A stretch of DNA of 64,000 nucleotides from Whitmania pigra. Its lineage: Eukaryota; Annelida; Clitellata; Hirudinida; Haemopidae. Shown piece by piece: positions 48,139 through 64,000 of this stretch (the stretch's first letter is position 1; the number at the start of each line of letters is the position of its first letter). The stretch covers positions 20,001 through 84,000 of the forward strand of contig JAJTWR010000275.1 in NCBI GenBank assembly GCA_021613335.1, written 5' to 3'. The notes beneath the pieces are model-generated. The model saw only the letters and a list, made by a program, of their open reading frames with translations. It made no database searches and had not been told where the DNA came from. The position numbers were made by a program, and so were the translations under genes.

Positions 48139-49924
48139 TCATAAATTTCGTCTTCTTTTGAGAAACTCTTCAATCTCCTCCACAGTTCTTGGAACATCAG
48201 TCATTAATTCCACTCCATCTTTTCTCACAATAATGTTGTCCTCGATTCTGACCTGAAATAATTTTATTTAAAACCTCTTACAAAATTTATGAGCTCCAAC
48301 GCAATTGCATCAACAAATTCCACTGAATATTTATTTACAGCAAATTAATTTAAATAAAAAAAAAACCCACCCCTCCAAAGCCTCTATAACTATCCAGAAC
48401 ATCCTTTACAAAAAACTTTGATTGCAAATCATTGTTCAGAGCTTCATCCAGTAACTGAAAAATATTTAAATGCATTAGTTGAATTCATGATAATATAACA
48501 ACATTTATAGAGGTTTAAATGTTCAATATTAAAAGCCTTAAGTCATTATAATGGCTTTTGATTTTTAATAAAATATAAATAATAATCATTAATTTTTAAA
48601 ACGCCACGTGCATAGCATCAGAGGCGCCTTGCGTCTTCGCTGTCTCACGAAGTCCTGAAGAGATGGGTCTTCAGGTGACGCTTGAATAGATCCAGGGATG
48701 GCTGGGCTCTGACGGTGGGAGGGAATCTGTTTCAGACAGCTGGAGAGGCATACGAGAAGCCTCTGTTTGGGAGGGATTATCTATGTACCGGTTGGTGAAG
48801 TTGAGTGGTTGACGACGAGCGAAGACCAGTTGTTTGGCGCGATCTCAGGTGGTGGAGATAAGGTGGGACGGATGTTGCTAGAGTTTAATATGTCACGAGA
48901 GTGATACGACTATGAATCGGCAACCGGTGCAATTTCTTCAGACAGTCCGTGCTATCGAGGGTAGGGTTGAGGAGAACAAGCTTGGCAAACTTGTTTTGGA
49001 CGCTTTGCAAGGATGGAATTAAAGAAGCAGGTGTGCCATAAAGAAGAGAAAACAACTTTCTAAATAACAACATAGTATTTCACTCATGAACTATCATTCA
49101 AAAGATTCTAACAGGGTTTATGAAGTAGCACCCCGGTTCAATGGTAAGCACCATCCTCTCCTCAATGATCCTGTTCATTCTCAGGCTCTTCAGTCCAGGT
49201 TGATTGATCCTCTCAATATCCTGGAGAAAATTGGACAGTCAAGAGCAATAGAGTGCTAAGATCAGATGCATGAGCTAGCATTGGTTAAAGATTGTATATC
49301 AATATGAAAATATGAAAATGACTTGGTTAACAATAAATTTCATTAAGTTTTGCTTTCAGCTGATCTTTTGAGAGCCTTATGCATATGAATAGTGATGACA
49401 CTAGTTGATGACATAAATATCTGCATCTACGTAATGATGTTAACTTTTAAATTATGGTCGTGAAGACAACAATTACCTTTGGATAACCGCCGACATCATG
49501 AACATCCAGTCCCATGAGATGTCCGAGACCATGGGGCATGAAGACTGCACCAAGATTAACGGCCATCATGTCATCCACCAAGCCTTGCAGGAGTCCTGCA
49601 TTCTGAAGATCTTCTAAAATCACTCTTTCTGCTAATTGATGCATCTTGGACCAAGGGACTCCTATGGTTTTAAACAACATACATCTTCTCCATCCAGCAT
49701 TAATGCATTAATCTGAGAACACACCCACCTGGCTTTGAAGCTTTCATGACAGCTCTATTTGCCCTTAGCACAGCATTGTAAATAATCTTTTGCTTGTCAG
49801 TGAATTTTCCATTTGCTGGAAAAGTGCAGGTGATGTCAGCAACATAGCCATAGTACTCCCCACCCATGTCAAAAAGGCTGTAGAAAATGACATGCAAGTG
49901 TTAACTAGGAAGATATTTAACAAC

Positions 49925-49983
<59 letters not shown>

Positions 49984-52968
49984 CAGCAATGATAGTAATA
50001 ATAAGTACTAATGACATAACAACTTCACTACTATAGATTAAAGATTACAATGAACACACCACAAGTCACCATCCTGAACTTTCTTGTCATTTGGTGCAGC
50101 AGCATGACCGTAATGGAGAATGGAGCCATTGTGACCGCTGTAGATTAATAATTTTATGATGAGCTACTGCTACAAGCATCAACCACAAGCAAACCAACAG
50201 TGTCATCATTTTATTAATAACAATAATAACCTTCCACAAATGCAAGTGTATCCCACGTGCCTCATGCCTCCTTTTGAGTAGCAATGCTTGAGAAATACAC
50301 TACAAGAACAATATAAACATAAAATCAGCTCATTTATGCATTATAATAAGGAAACACACAAATTACTTATTCCATTATAACAAATAGCTAATTGATCACC
50401 ATCATTTGTAATTATGTTCTAACTGTTCATGTATTCAAAATAAATATGCAAGCGAGCATACGCAAAAAATTAAATCAAAATACTGTGTCCTCATCATACT
50501 AGGAAGGCCCTAATTATGTTAATAATTTTATGATAAGTAATTAGAAGTCTAAAAAATATGATTGCGATAACAACGTTACCTCTCTCCTTGGTACTCGTAC
50601 ATATCGGGCTTCATAGACAGCATCACCTGCAGAAAGATAAGGTCATCGTTTTATCTTTAATATCAATTATAATGACTGCGCCGAACACGTAAGATAACAG
50701 AATGAGTCTCAAAGGTTAAGATAATCAAGTAGATTAAGATTTGTTCAAATACAGATTGCAACACCTATAAGTAACAATTGATAATGCTTCATCCCATTTA
50801 TCAAAAAAAAAATCCACACACAGCACATGTCCTCATAACTACCACCTCCATAACTGATCATCATCATTACCTCTTTGTGTGCCTCACTACTGATCCTGTT
50901 GATATACTTCAAGAGGTCTAATTCATAATCTGTCTTGAATATCCTCCTGAAATTACGTTAGTAAAACTTCAGTAGTATAATATAATAATAATATTAATAA
51001 TCAATAATAATAATAATCCTCAAGTCTAATAATATTGTTATAGTGTAATACATTATCTTCGATAATGAAGCAAGGAAAAAGAGGTAATAACTAACAACTC
51101 GGTTATTTCAGGAAACAAAATGGCATTGTCCTTTTGGAACCTCAAAGAAAAAAAAAATATTAATAAATAAGATTTTACATAAAAAACAGATATTTGAAGT
51201 GATTAATTGATAGCAAAAATAATTAAGATATCAACAAATTAGATAACAAATATTTCAAATGTAGGAGAAACTTAATTTAACAAATGCATAAAAGGACTTA
51301 AAGCATGCACATAAAGAACCAAAGAACTCACTGTTCAATTCCATCAAAATGTGCTTCTTGCACTTCACGTCCACTGTCAGTATTGACACCTTTCTGTGGA
51401 ATGGAATTCTCATTCATTTGTTCCGTTAAACAAAACATCTCATTTATTTGTTATACAAAACGTCGTTTCAATTCAACAGCCTATTATTATCATTAAGCAA
51501 AATAATGCAACAACGTTAACCTTCATTTAGAAATATTTAAATAAATATTAAATAATATAAATATTTATATTATAAATATTATAATAATATAAAAGTATAT
51601 TATTGCATATATATGCAAACCATGGTGAGCAGGCAGGAAGACCCTTTGCTCTTGAGAACTTTAACAATCTGCGGGAATAAAATATTCGAATTACTAAATA
51701 ACTGCATTAGTATTAGCCTTAACCATATGCAATATCATAATAAGCCTTAATCATAAGCCATAATAATTTGCATCATCATCATAATTACGATTATCCCTCA
51801 CCTCATCTGTGTAATGAGCTTCATGGACATCATATTTCTTTCTGAAGTGATCAGGTGGGTGGATTCTAAATTTTAAGAAAATAGTGGTGTTTCTTGGAAA
51901 CATTCCCAAAATATAATGGACAAGCCAGTGATTTTTGTTATTGCAATTTTATCAAATTATATAATTTATAATTATCAAGCACTATAATATTGAATGACTT
52001 AAATTAAAAATAAATTCATTGATACAATCAACAATTAACAATATCATTATATAAATTAAACCTTTATCAAATAAGGTTATGGTACTCACTCCCCCATCCA
52101 AACGATGTAGGACTCTGGCAATCTAGGAACAAAGATTGTGGCTCGGCCATTATCCACCTCCAACATGGCAAAACAATCAGGTTCTAAAACGCCAAAGGTC
52201 CATCGAAAATAAGATTCCTGCAAATGTCCAACATACATTTTTTCAAAGCTAATAATCAATTTATAAAGCCATATTCTTAATTAAAAATCTTACTCACCTG
52301 TCTGAATTCTGAGACATTGGTGTCTGTGCTATACCTAGGAAAATCACTGCCTCCTTGGAGGAAAACAATAGAGTTTTTGGGAAGATTGATTTGTGATTTG
52401 AGTCTGTCGCATAGGCGAGCTCTATTGGCTTTAAAGAGTGCCATGGGAATCTTGTGGGTGTGATCCCCCATGTCATAATAGGGTCTAAAGATGAACATTG
52501 TAGATGTTTAAAATGGTCAGTAGCTAATTAAGATTTGATAATTCAAACCATATAAGCTAAAAACAAACCATAAGTAAAGTTAACTCTTAGGTAAAACGAC
52601 GTTTAATATTTCTATTCCATTACGATTAAATAAGGTAAAAATAACTAGCATAAATACTTGAAGTAACAATGAAAAATTCATTGAGAAGACATTAAATTTC
52701 TGAATAAACATTATCAGAAAAATTTTTATTTTTTATTTGTTTTATCCTATTTTTCTATTCAACTTAGAATAAATAAATACAGCAAGATGCCTATATTGCA
52801 AAATACATTCCAAAACATAAGATTTCTGGCACAAATTTGCATGTCCTTAACAAACAATAACAAATTTGCTTATCCATGACAAACAATAAACATGAAGCAA
52901 CGATATTATAAATGTAAAACACTAATCAACAAATATCGATAATGTCCAAATTAATACCCGTCCATCAT
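48139..52968 (-). CDS. PEPD: Xaa-Pro dipeptidase (prolidase)
   Basis: Sixteen exons on the minus strand: 52968-52958, 52484-52298, 52217-52090, 51865-51802, 51668-51621, 51393-51332, 51140-51096, 50946-50871, 50626-50580, 50299-50231, 50137-50060, 49877-49729, 49661-49477, 49220-49113, 48454-48371 and 48252-48139. They join in phase to about 484 aa (human 493). The enzyme splits dipeptides with C-terminal Pro or Hyp in the cytosol, using two Mn ions. All five metal ligands are present, each one residue from human numbering: Asp275 ([10 protein letters not shown]), Asp286 (ADITC), His369 (PHGLGHLMG), Glu411 (LTIEPG) and Glu451 (VRIED). The N-terminal domain shows [18 protein letters not shown] and [16 protein letters not shown]; the catalytic part shows [18 protein letters not shown] and [10 protein letters not shown]. 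The 11-nt coding first exon (MMDG) fits in phase and is the weakest part. Intron 14 contains a LINE 3' fragment. Confidence 0.95.
48590..49073 (-). mobile_element. LINE 3' end: RT C-terminus and SINE-like tail
   Basis: On the minus strand, in shifting frames: [35 protein letters not shown], then [10 protein letters not shown], and [20 protein letters not shown]. This is the typical C-terminus of CR1/L2/Jockey-type LINE polymerases. Directly after it come GGCGCCTCTGATGCTATGCA and CGTGGCGTTTTAAAA, nearly the same as the tail of the family 1 SINE. It is a 5'-truncated, decayed insertion in PEPD intron 14, same strand as PEPD. Confidence 0.9.
49921..49981. repeat. (AAT)n microsatellite
   Basis: About 60 bp of AAT repeats in PEPD intron 11, about 45 bp upstream of the exon 12 acceptor on the coding strand. 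Confidence 0.95.
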
Positions 52969-54138
52969 TCTCCCGTTCTCCAACAATTCCGAATCAGTCT
53001 TCCCCTCTCAATATATACTCCCAGAGTAAATCTTATCACATGACCGCGTGTTCGTAGCATTTTATAGCTATTTCACAACTAGATGCTCGAGAAGGAAAAC
53101 GTTCATCTAATTTTTTCTTGTTTATTAGTTAAACCATAAGGCTAGCCAAATTATTAAAACACCGAAAGGTTAGCCATACTTGACATTTGATTTGATTTAT
53201 TTTATGAATATAAATAAGCAATCAAAAAACTAAAAACAAGGATAACTTTCTGAAATGCAAATAAATTGATGTTCAACGGGAAAACAGCCCAAATGGATTC
53301 ATCCCACTGAGAGGGACCTACATAGATGAATAATTGAGAAATGAGTAAAAATAACAAAAAACCAAAACGTCATTACTACTGCTCGTGTCACCAATTCCAA
53401 GAGAAGTTACATTAGCTCACACTTCCCAAGCTAATAAATTCAAAGTTAACAAGCAATAAAATTGATTTATTGTATTTCAAAAATACATTCTAAATTTAAT
53501 TTTTTTATTACAAAATTATTGCATTCTATCTATTGCAAGTTTAAATGCATTTTTATCTCTAGCCAGGTAAGATTGTAAGTAATATTAACAACATAAAAAG
53601 GTTAAACATAAAAGTAAAATTAATTTTTATCTAAAATTTGGTTTGTTATCATTATTTGAACTTTTGTTTACTATTCAACAGCCGGGAATTTGGAGATGTT
53701 TAGCTACTCGGTAGACGGCATTAGGTTTGAACTGCATGATTCTTCGTTAATCTATTAATTAATTTAATAAGGTAGGATGGAGGTGGTATTGATCTATTGA
53801 TCTGTCCTTAATTCTGACAACTTAACATTGCTAATGGAGGGGATGTGATATGGATATGGTAGCCCACCAGTGGAAGGAAGCGAAGATATTTTGCATAAAT
53901 TACTATTCAATCAATGGTTTTGATGGAACTAAACAAATTGAAAATTAGAAAGAATTAGAAAGCGAAGAACAGTCGATCACAAATTAGAATTATTTAGGAA
54001 TGATTTGTGATAATTTATATTTGTTGATTATTCAGTTAATGTTTTAAGATTTGAATTTATGGTAACGGCTTCTGTAGGTCCTTGAGAAAATCAGAAAGTT
54101 ATCATCAATCAGAGCTTAGCCATATTTCTGTTTTGGAT
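52969..54138. other. Head-to-head intergenic region of PEPD and HAUS8
   Basis: About 1.2 kb between the two divergent starts, so promoters for both genes should lie here. I see no CpG-rich block, TATA element or other motif I would defend. No open frame of interest. Confidence 0.5.
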
Positions 54139-57100
54139 ATGGACAAAGAACAGTTTGTCGTTAGTTACACGTGCATTTTCATTTAACATGGGCATCGACT
54201 TTGATAAATGACAAGTTGTGATTACACAAACTGCACATCTTCACATTATTTCAGCCTCTGAAGGATCATATATTTCTTATCGAAGCCAGTGCAGAGCAAA
54301 GGCCAAGGGGTGGGAAGTCAGAGGTGGGTGTAAAAGTGGAGACTTCAGTGGTGCTGTCTCCTGCTAGGGTCATAAAACATGGTGAGCCTTATCCCAGGTA
54401 GGCCTGCTTCTATTATTTCAGCATTATTGAGATTGTTAAGAAGGAATTAATTGGTGGAAGTTACTGCTGTATGTTTATAATTATTAATAATTATTTGTTT
54501 TTCATTCAGCATAAGTACCATCCCTATCGATAATGTCAGCAATCAAAGCTTAGATGGGAAGGGGGTTACCCTTATGTTTTGCCCATTACAAAATCATGTA
54601 GATGGTCCAAAAGGACCAGGTGAGTTAAATTTATTTTACTAATGTTTTATTCATTATCAGTATTCTAGTCATATGCTAGGTGAGTTAAGTTTATTTTACT
54701 AATGTTTTAATCATTATAATCATATTCTAGATGATAATCTGCCAACCCAGTTTGGGCAAGTGGCAAAATCTTTAAAGTTTGAACAAAAGAATGAAACCTC
54801 AGAGAGGCAAGTCCCAAATGAAATCTTTCAAGCAATTCTTGTTATCAAAAATTATTAAATAATGTACATAACTGGTGAATTATTTGGTTTAAGATTATCT
54901 GGACAAATTGAGCAGAAAAACAAGTCTCAAATCAATAAAAGATCAGGTGACTTGATTGAAGTTAATAAGTTTCATAATAATTTGAGTTTGGAAAACTGAT
55001 AATTTTCACAAAGTCATTATAATGATTGAGAGTGGTATTGTTGCTTAGGCAATAACTTTTATCAATATAATAACTTTAATAATATAATAACTTCTAATAT
55101 GGGTGATAATATTGCACAGGCCCAAACGTGGTCGTTTCTTCAAAATATCTTCAACCCCGCAAGGGTCCGATGAAAGTTACAAATAGGGTAAGAAAAATAA
55201 TCTTTTTCTTTAATCTAACAAATTATTGTTACCAGTTATAGCTCTTAATTAGTCAAAACACGTGAACAGAATATGGATTTACTGAAGAATGTTACATCTA
55301 CATCGTTGGGCATCAAGGCTAGCACTCTCAGACATCAAAACTCAATCAAAAATTCCAGTAGATTTTCAGGTTTGTCAAGAAAGGACTTATTCCAATTTAT
55401 GACTTTTTATTTTTAAATGATTTGATGGAATGTGCCCATACTTGAATTAGATAAGATAAAGAAACTATTCTCAGAATGGTTATGTAATAATTGTTACTCT
55501 TTTTGTACAATTTATGACTTTATTTTTACATGATTTGATGGAATGTGCCATTAGATAAGAATTGCTTGAATTAGATAAGATAAAGAAACTTCTCAGAATG
55601 GCAATGTAATAATTATTAATCTTTGTGTACAATTTCAATGAGTACCCAACTTCTGGAGAATCACCAATAAATTGCAAAACTAATTTAATTCCCAAGGAAC
55701 CAAACACTCCTCAAATGCGATGAGCAGTTCATTGGCTAGAGCCCACAGCTTCTCACCGCTTGATGCAACGGTCGAATCAAAGACTGAATGTGAACCCAAG
55801 AAGCCCTCCCATCTTTTTTTTGGAGAGGAGGCTGATGTAACTTCATCTAATTTGAGAGTACCAGGTGATGCCAAAGACCTCAGAATAGAACGGAAGCAGT
55901 TAGGGAAGCCGACATATTTCTCTGGCAATTCGGTTGCTCTACAAAAGGACGAGCGAAGAGAAGACGAGCAACTTCAGGAAAAGTCGACTCGACAGCAATG
56001 TCCAAGCACAACTCCTACGATTGGCAGAAAAAATAACCACATAACTGACCATAAAAAGGGAAGAACTTCAACTCCTAATAGTATGGCAACCCAGAATCTC
56101 TCTCATTATATAACTTCTTTTGGAGATGTGGACATGTCTTCAATAGAGCTTGCTTCAGGACTAATAGATACAACAAAAGGTAATAACATGTACAAGTTTA
56201 CATAAAACATTATTAGATTATCCCTCTACATCTTAGGTATCTCTGTGATAAACGAATTATTTTAAAAAAATAACAATTTGACTTTCAGATCAACAGCCTC
56301 TACAAGAAGTACTGTATAAAGATGATTGTAAAAAGGTAATCATATTTTTTAGCAAGGAATGAAAATTATCAGGAATTAGCTTGATGCTCAGATATCCTTA
56401 TACCATGGTTAAAATATAAATCAATTCTACACAATAGAAAATTATTTTCAGCAAATAGTTAAATAGATAAATATAAACGAAAGAGTAAACATTTTAAAAT
56501 TATCCTGCAGACGATGGTAAAACCAAGAATATCGGAAGAGCAAATTATGGGAATTCTTTATTCCAGATATCTTCAGTACACTTACTTAGATGCCAAGGCT
56601 GAGAAGTCTGTAATGGAGAGTGAGTTGCAAGCTCTGGTTAGTTAATGTAAAAAAATATTCTTTAGAAATAATCAGTTCCTTAATTGGCTAATAAATCTTA
56701 ATTTAATAAATTTATATAATAAAAACAGACAGAGATGACTAAAGTAAGAGACTTAGCCTTAAATATCAGGAAAGAGAAGCAGATCTTACAAAATGCCTGT
56801 TCTCAAAGGTTGCAGAAAACAATGCTTGAAGAACTCATGAAGATCATAGTAATTAAAAAATTGTTGCTTTTATTAAATAAAGTTCATCAAGATAGTAATT
56901 GCAGGCTTTGAAATTTATCTCTTGTGCTTCGTCAGGATGCCTCTCTGCCGGACCTTTTGCCGAAGTTTGAATCGGCTCTCGCACGTTACGACGACATTGC
57001 CGAAGCGTTGGAAACGACCAGGGATTCCATAGAAACCACTGGAATCTATCTGCCACATAACAGCAATGAAAATAGTTGCATTACATATTATGGTTGGTGA

Positions 57101-57536
57101 ATATAAATATGTGTTTTTGAAGGGTAACTGTTATAAAATAATATTTTTCAGAGGGAGAATGTGCAAAGGAACTTCAGGAAAGTGAAGTCCTTCTCAATGA
57201 GATTCTAGAGACAGTCAAAGATAAGTCTTCTGCTCTTCAAGACATTTCTTCTTCCATGGCAGAGATGTTGGAAATCTCAGAAGATGGAATAAAACAAATG
57301 GAAATGTAACTTTTTTTTAATTTGTTAATTTTTTAGGGAAAAATTGGTCTTTTTTGTTACTAATGATATCCATATGATATGTATTACAAATGATATTACA
57401 TATTAATAATGAACGATTGGTAATTAATAGGTGCGTAAACCTCCTCCATGATGTAGCCAAATTGGAATTGGATGAATCAACCTGGAGATATTCTTTAACT
57501 GAAGATGACTGCCAATTGACATCAAAATATTTTTAA
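54139..57536 (+). CDS. HAUS8: HAUS augmin-like complex subunit 8
   Basis: Exons: 54139-54159 (tentative start MDKEQFV), 54255-54397, 54510-54619, 54731-54806, 54894-54946, 55120-55187, 55270-55369, 55697-56179, 56289-56335, 56511-56636, 56729-56848, 56936-57074, 57152-57305 and 57431-57536, about 581 aa (human 410). HAUS8 is the microtubule-binding subunit of augmin, which recruits gamma-tubulin for branching nucleation in the spindle. Evidence: the basic, disordered N-terminus with PNVVVSSKYLQPRKG, matching the conserved RVxxSRYLQ motif; DVDMSSIELASGLID; then a coiled coil whose ALARYDDIAEALETTRDSIE and TTGIYLP match the vertebrate RFxxxxxALDTTRHxLPxxxIHL block. The exons upstream of 55120 join in phase but have no recognised homology, so the true start is uncertain. 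Intron 4 appears to use a GC donor (GAGAG|GCAAGT). Confidence 0.8.
55391..55632 (+). repeat. Tandem duplication in HAUS8 intron 7
   Basis: AATTTATGACTTTTTATTTT, GATTTGATGGAATGTGCC, TTGAATTAGATAAGATAAAG and CAGAATGG recur in the same order about 112 bp later. The second copy has small indels. Confidence 0.85.
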
Positions 57537-58514
57537 CTTTCCTTACACTGAAAGCAATTTGTAATTACTTGTTGATATTGAAAATGTGAGATCCTTTCCT
57601 CTCATGAATTGTGGATTTCTTGATTTTTCTAATTTTCATAGATAACGTTTGTGATGATGATGCAATTTACAGTTCGAAATTAGCACTTTTTCAATGAAAA
57701 TTTGAATTGGTTAGAACCATAGATCTGGTAAATTCTAAGTCTAAATGGGTATCAGATCTGTTAATGTATCAAACATGCAAGTTTTCTTATAAGCTCGAGC
57801 ATTGCTGACTGATCCAATTAAATGTAACTGAAAATTGTTGCTGCCAAATAAGCAAACACTTCAAGATTATTGTAAACTCCCAGAAAGCTCTCGATAAATA
57901 ATAATGATTCAGAATTTAAATTTGATAAAATGTGATTATAACAACATAAGTTTAAACAGAGTTGAACTCCGTTTCATCGTTGATGATAACTTTTCCTAGA
58001 ACACCTTTAATTAGTGCGCGAGTTTGTTCCTCTGGAAAAAGCTGAAATGACGTTCATGTCCTCTGGTAAGACGTCCAGGAGAAACTTAAATAATTATAAC
58101 GTTGCTATTGCTGTTGAAGCTGCTTTATTATTTTGATATTATTTTTACGGTGAGACATTTCAAAATAAATTAAAGCACATTTAAGTTATTCAAAAACACG
58201 TTTGAACATTACGAATAATTAAGATTTGCTGAGGAAATTCTCTTAATTTCATAATTTCTGAGATTTGCTTGCATTTCTTTGGATGTTGTCGTTTTGTAGG
58301 AATTGGGTTTTGTGGAAAGAAAAAGTTTTGTGGATTAAATCCGTCTATAAAAAGAAGGTTATAAATATTGGACATGTGCTTCAATCTTGTTAAGCAGTGT
58401 GTCCCTTGTGCGTCAGTCCTGTTTTCTTTAAGGGGCTTTGGTTTGGTCTATCTTATGTGTTTGATTTACAAAGAATGGCAAATGTATTTTGTTGTTTAGC
58501 TTTGAAAACGTGCT
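57537..58514 (+). other. Intergenic between HAUS8 and STK38
   Basis: Same-strand spacer of about 1 kb that should hold the HAUS8 3' end and the STK38 promoter and 5' UTR. Nothing recognised. Confidence 0.5.
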
Positions 58515-63997
<5,483 letters not shown>

Positions 63998-64000
63998 TAA

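Noticed and set aside
55680..55928. Minus-strand frame of 82 aa
   Set aside because: Antisense shadow of the large HAUS8 exon at 55697-56179.

Overview
This window is from an animal nuclear genome. The genes are intron-rich, with GT-AG splice sites, coding exons of roughly 25-480 bp, and AT-rich introns. The conserved proteins (HOOK, CEP89, HAUS8, PEPD, STK38, GH18 chitinase with CBM14 domains) are metazoan-type. Vertebrate-scale introns are absent, and the retroelement and transposon load suggests an aquatic invertebrate. I cannot fix the phylum from sequence alone.

Layout. (i) 1-7.3 kb: an AAT microsatellite, an unrecognised secreted helical-protein gene (2151-4805, +), a tRNA-derived SINE and the relic of a Ulp1-protease/PHD-finger element ORF. 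(ii) 7.4-23.5 kb (+): a complete 23-exon HOOK gene. Its introns hold a Helitron remnant with both ends, two hAT elements with target-site duplications, hAT debris and several SINEs. (iii) 24.9-28.6 kb (-): a small secreted chitin-binding gene in SINE-rich DNA. (iv) 29.7-36.7 kb (-): a secreted GH18 chitinase with one or two C-terminal CBM14 exons. (v) 38.0-46.6 kb (-): CEP89. (vi) 48.1-53.0 kb (-): complete PEPD (prolidase) with all five metal ligands. (vii) 54.1-57.5 kb (+): HAUS8, head to head with PEPD. (viii) 58.5 kb to the end (+): STK38/NDR kinase, cut by the window edge before its hydrophobic motif.

How the genes relate. HOOK, CEP89, HAUS8 and STK38 all belong to centrosome, microtubule or cilium biology, but this reads as conserved linkage, not an operon. 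The chitinase and the small CBM14 gene look like neighbours that arose by local duplication: they share a 55-nt signal-peptide first exon that ends in the same phase. They probably act on extracellular chitin.

Mobile DNA explains most of the remaining sequence. The clearest relationship is a tRNA-derived SINE whose 3' tail matches the 3' end of a LINE fragment inside PEPD, the usual sign of a SINE mobilised by its partner LINE. I did not find a defence island or other new multi-gene system. The most novel items are the secreted helical protein, the chitinase terminal-exon arrangement and the LINE/SINE pair. Exon boundaries were read by eye from splice consensus and reading phase and may be off by 1-2 bases.
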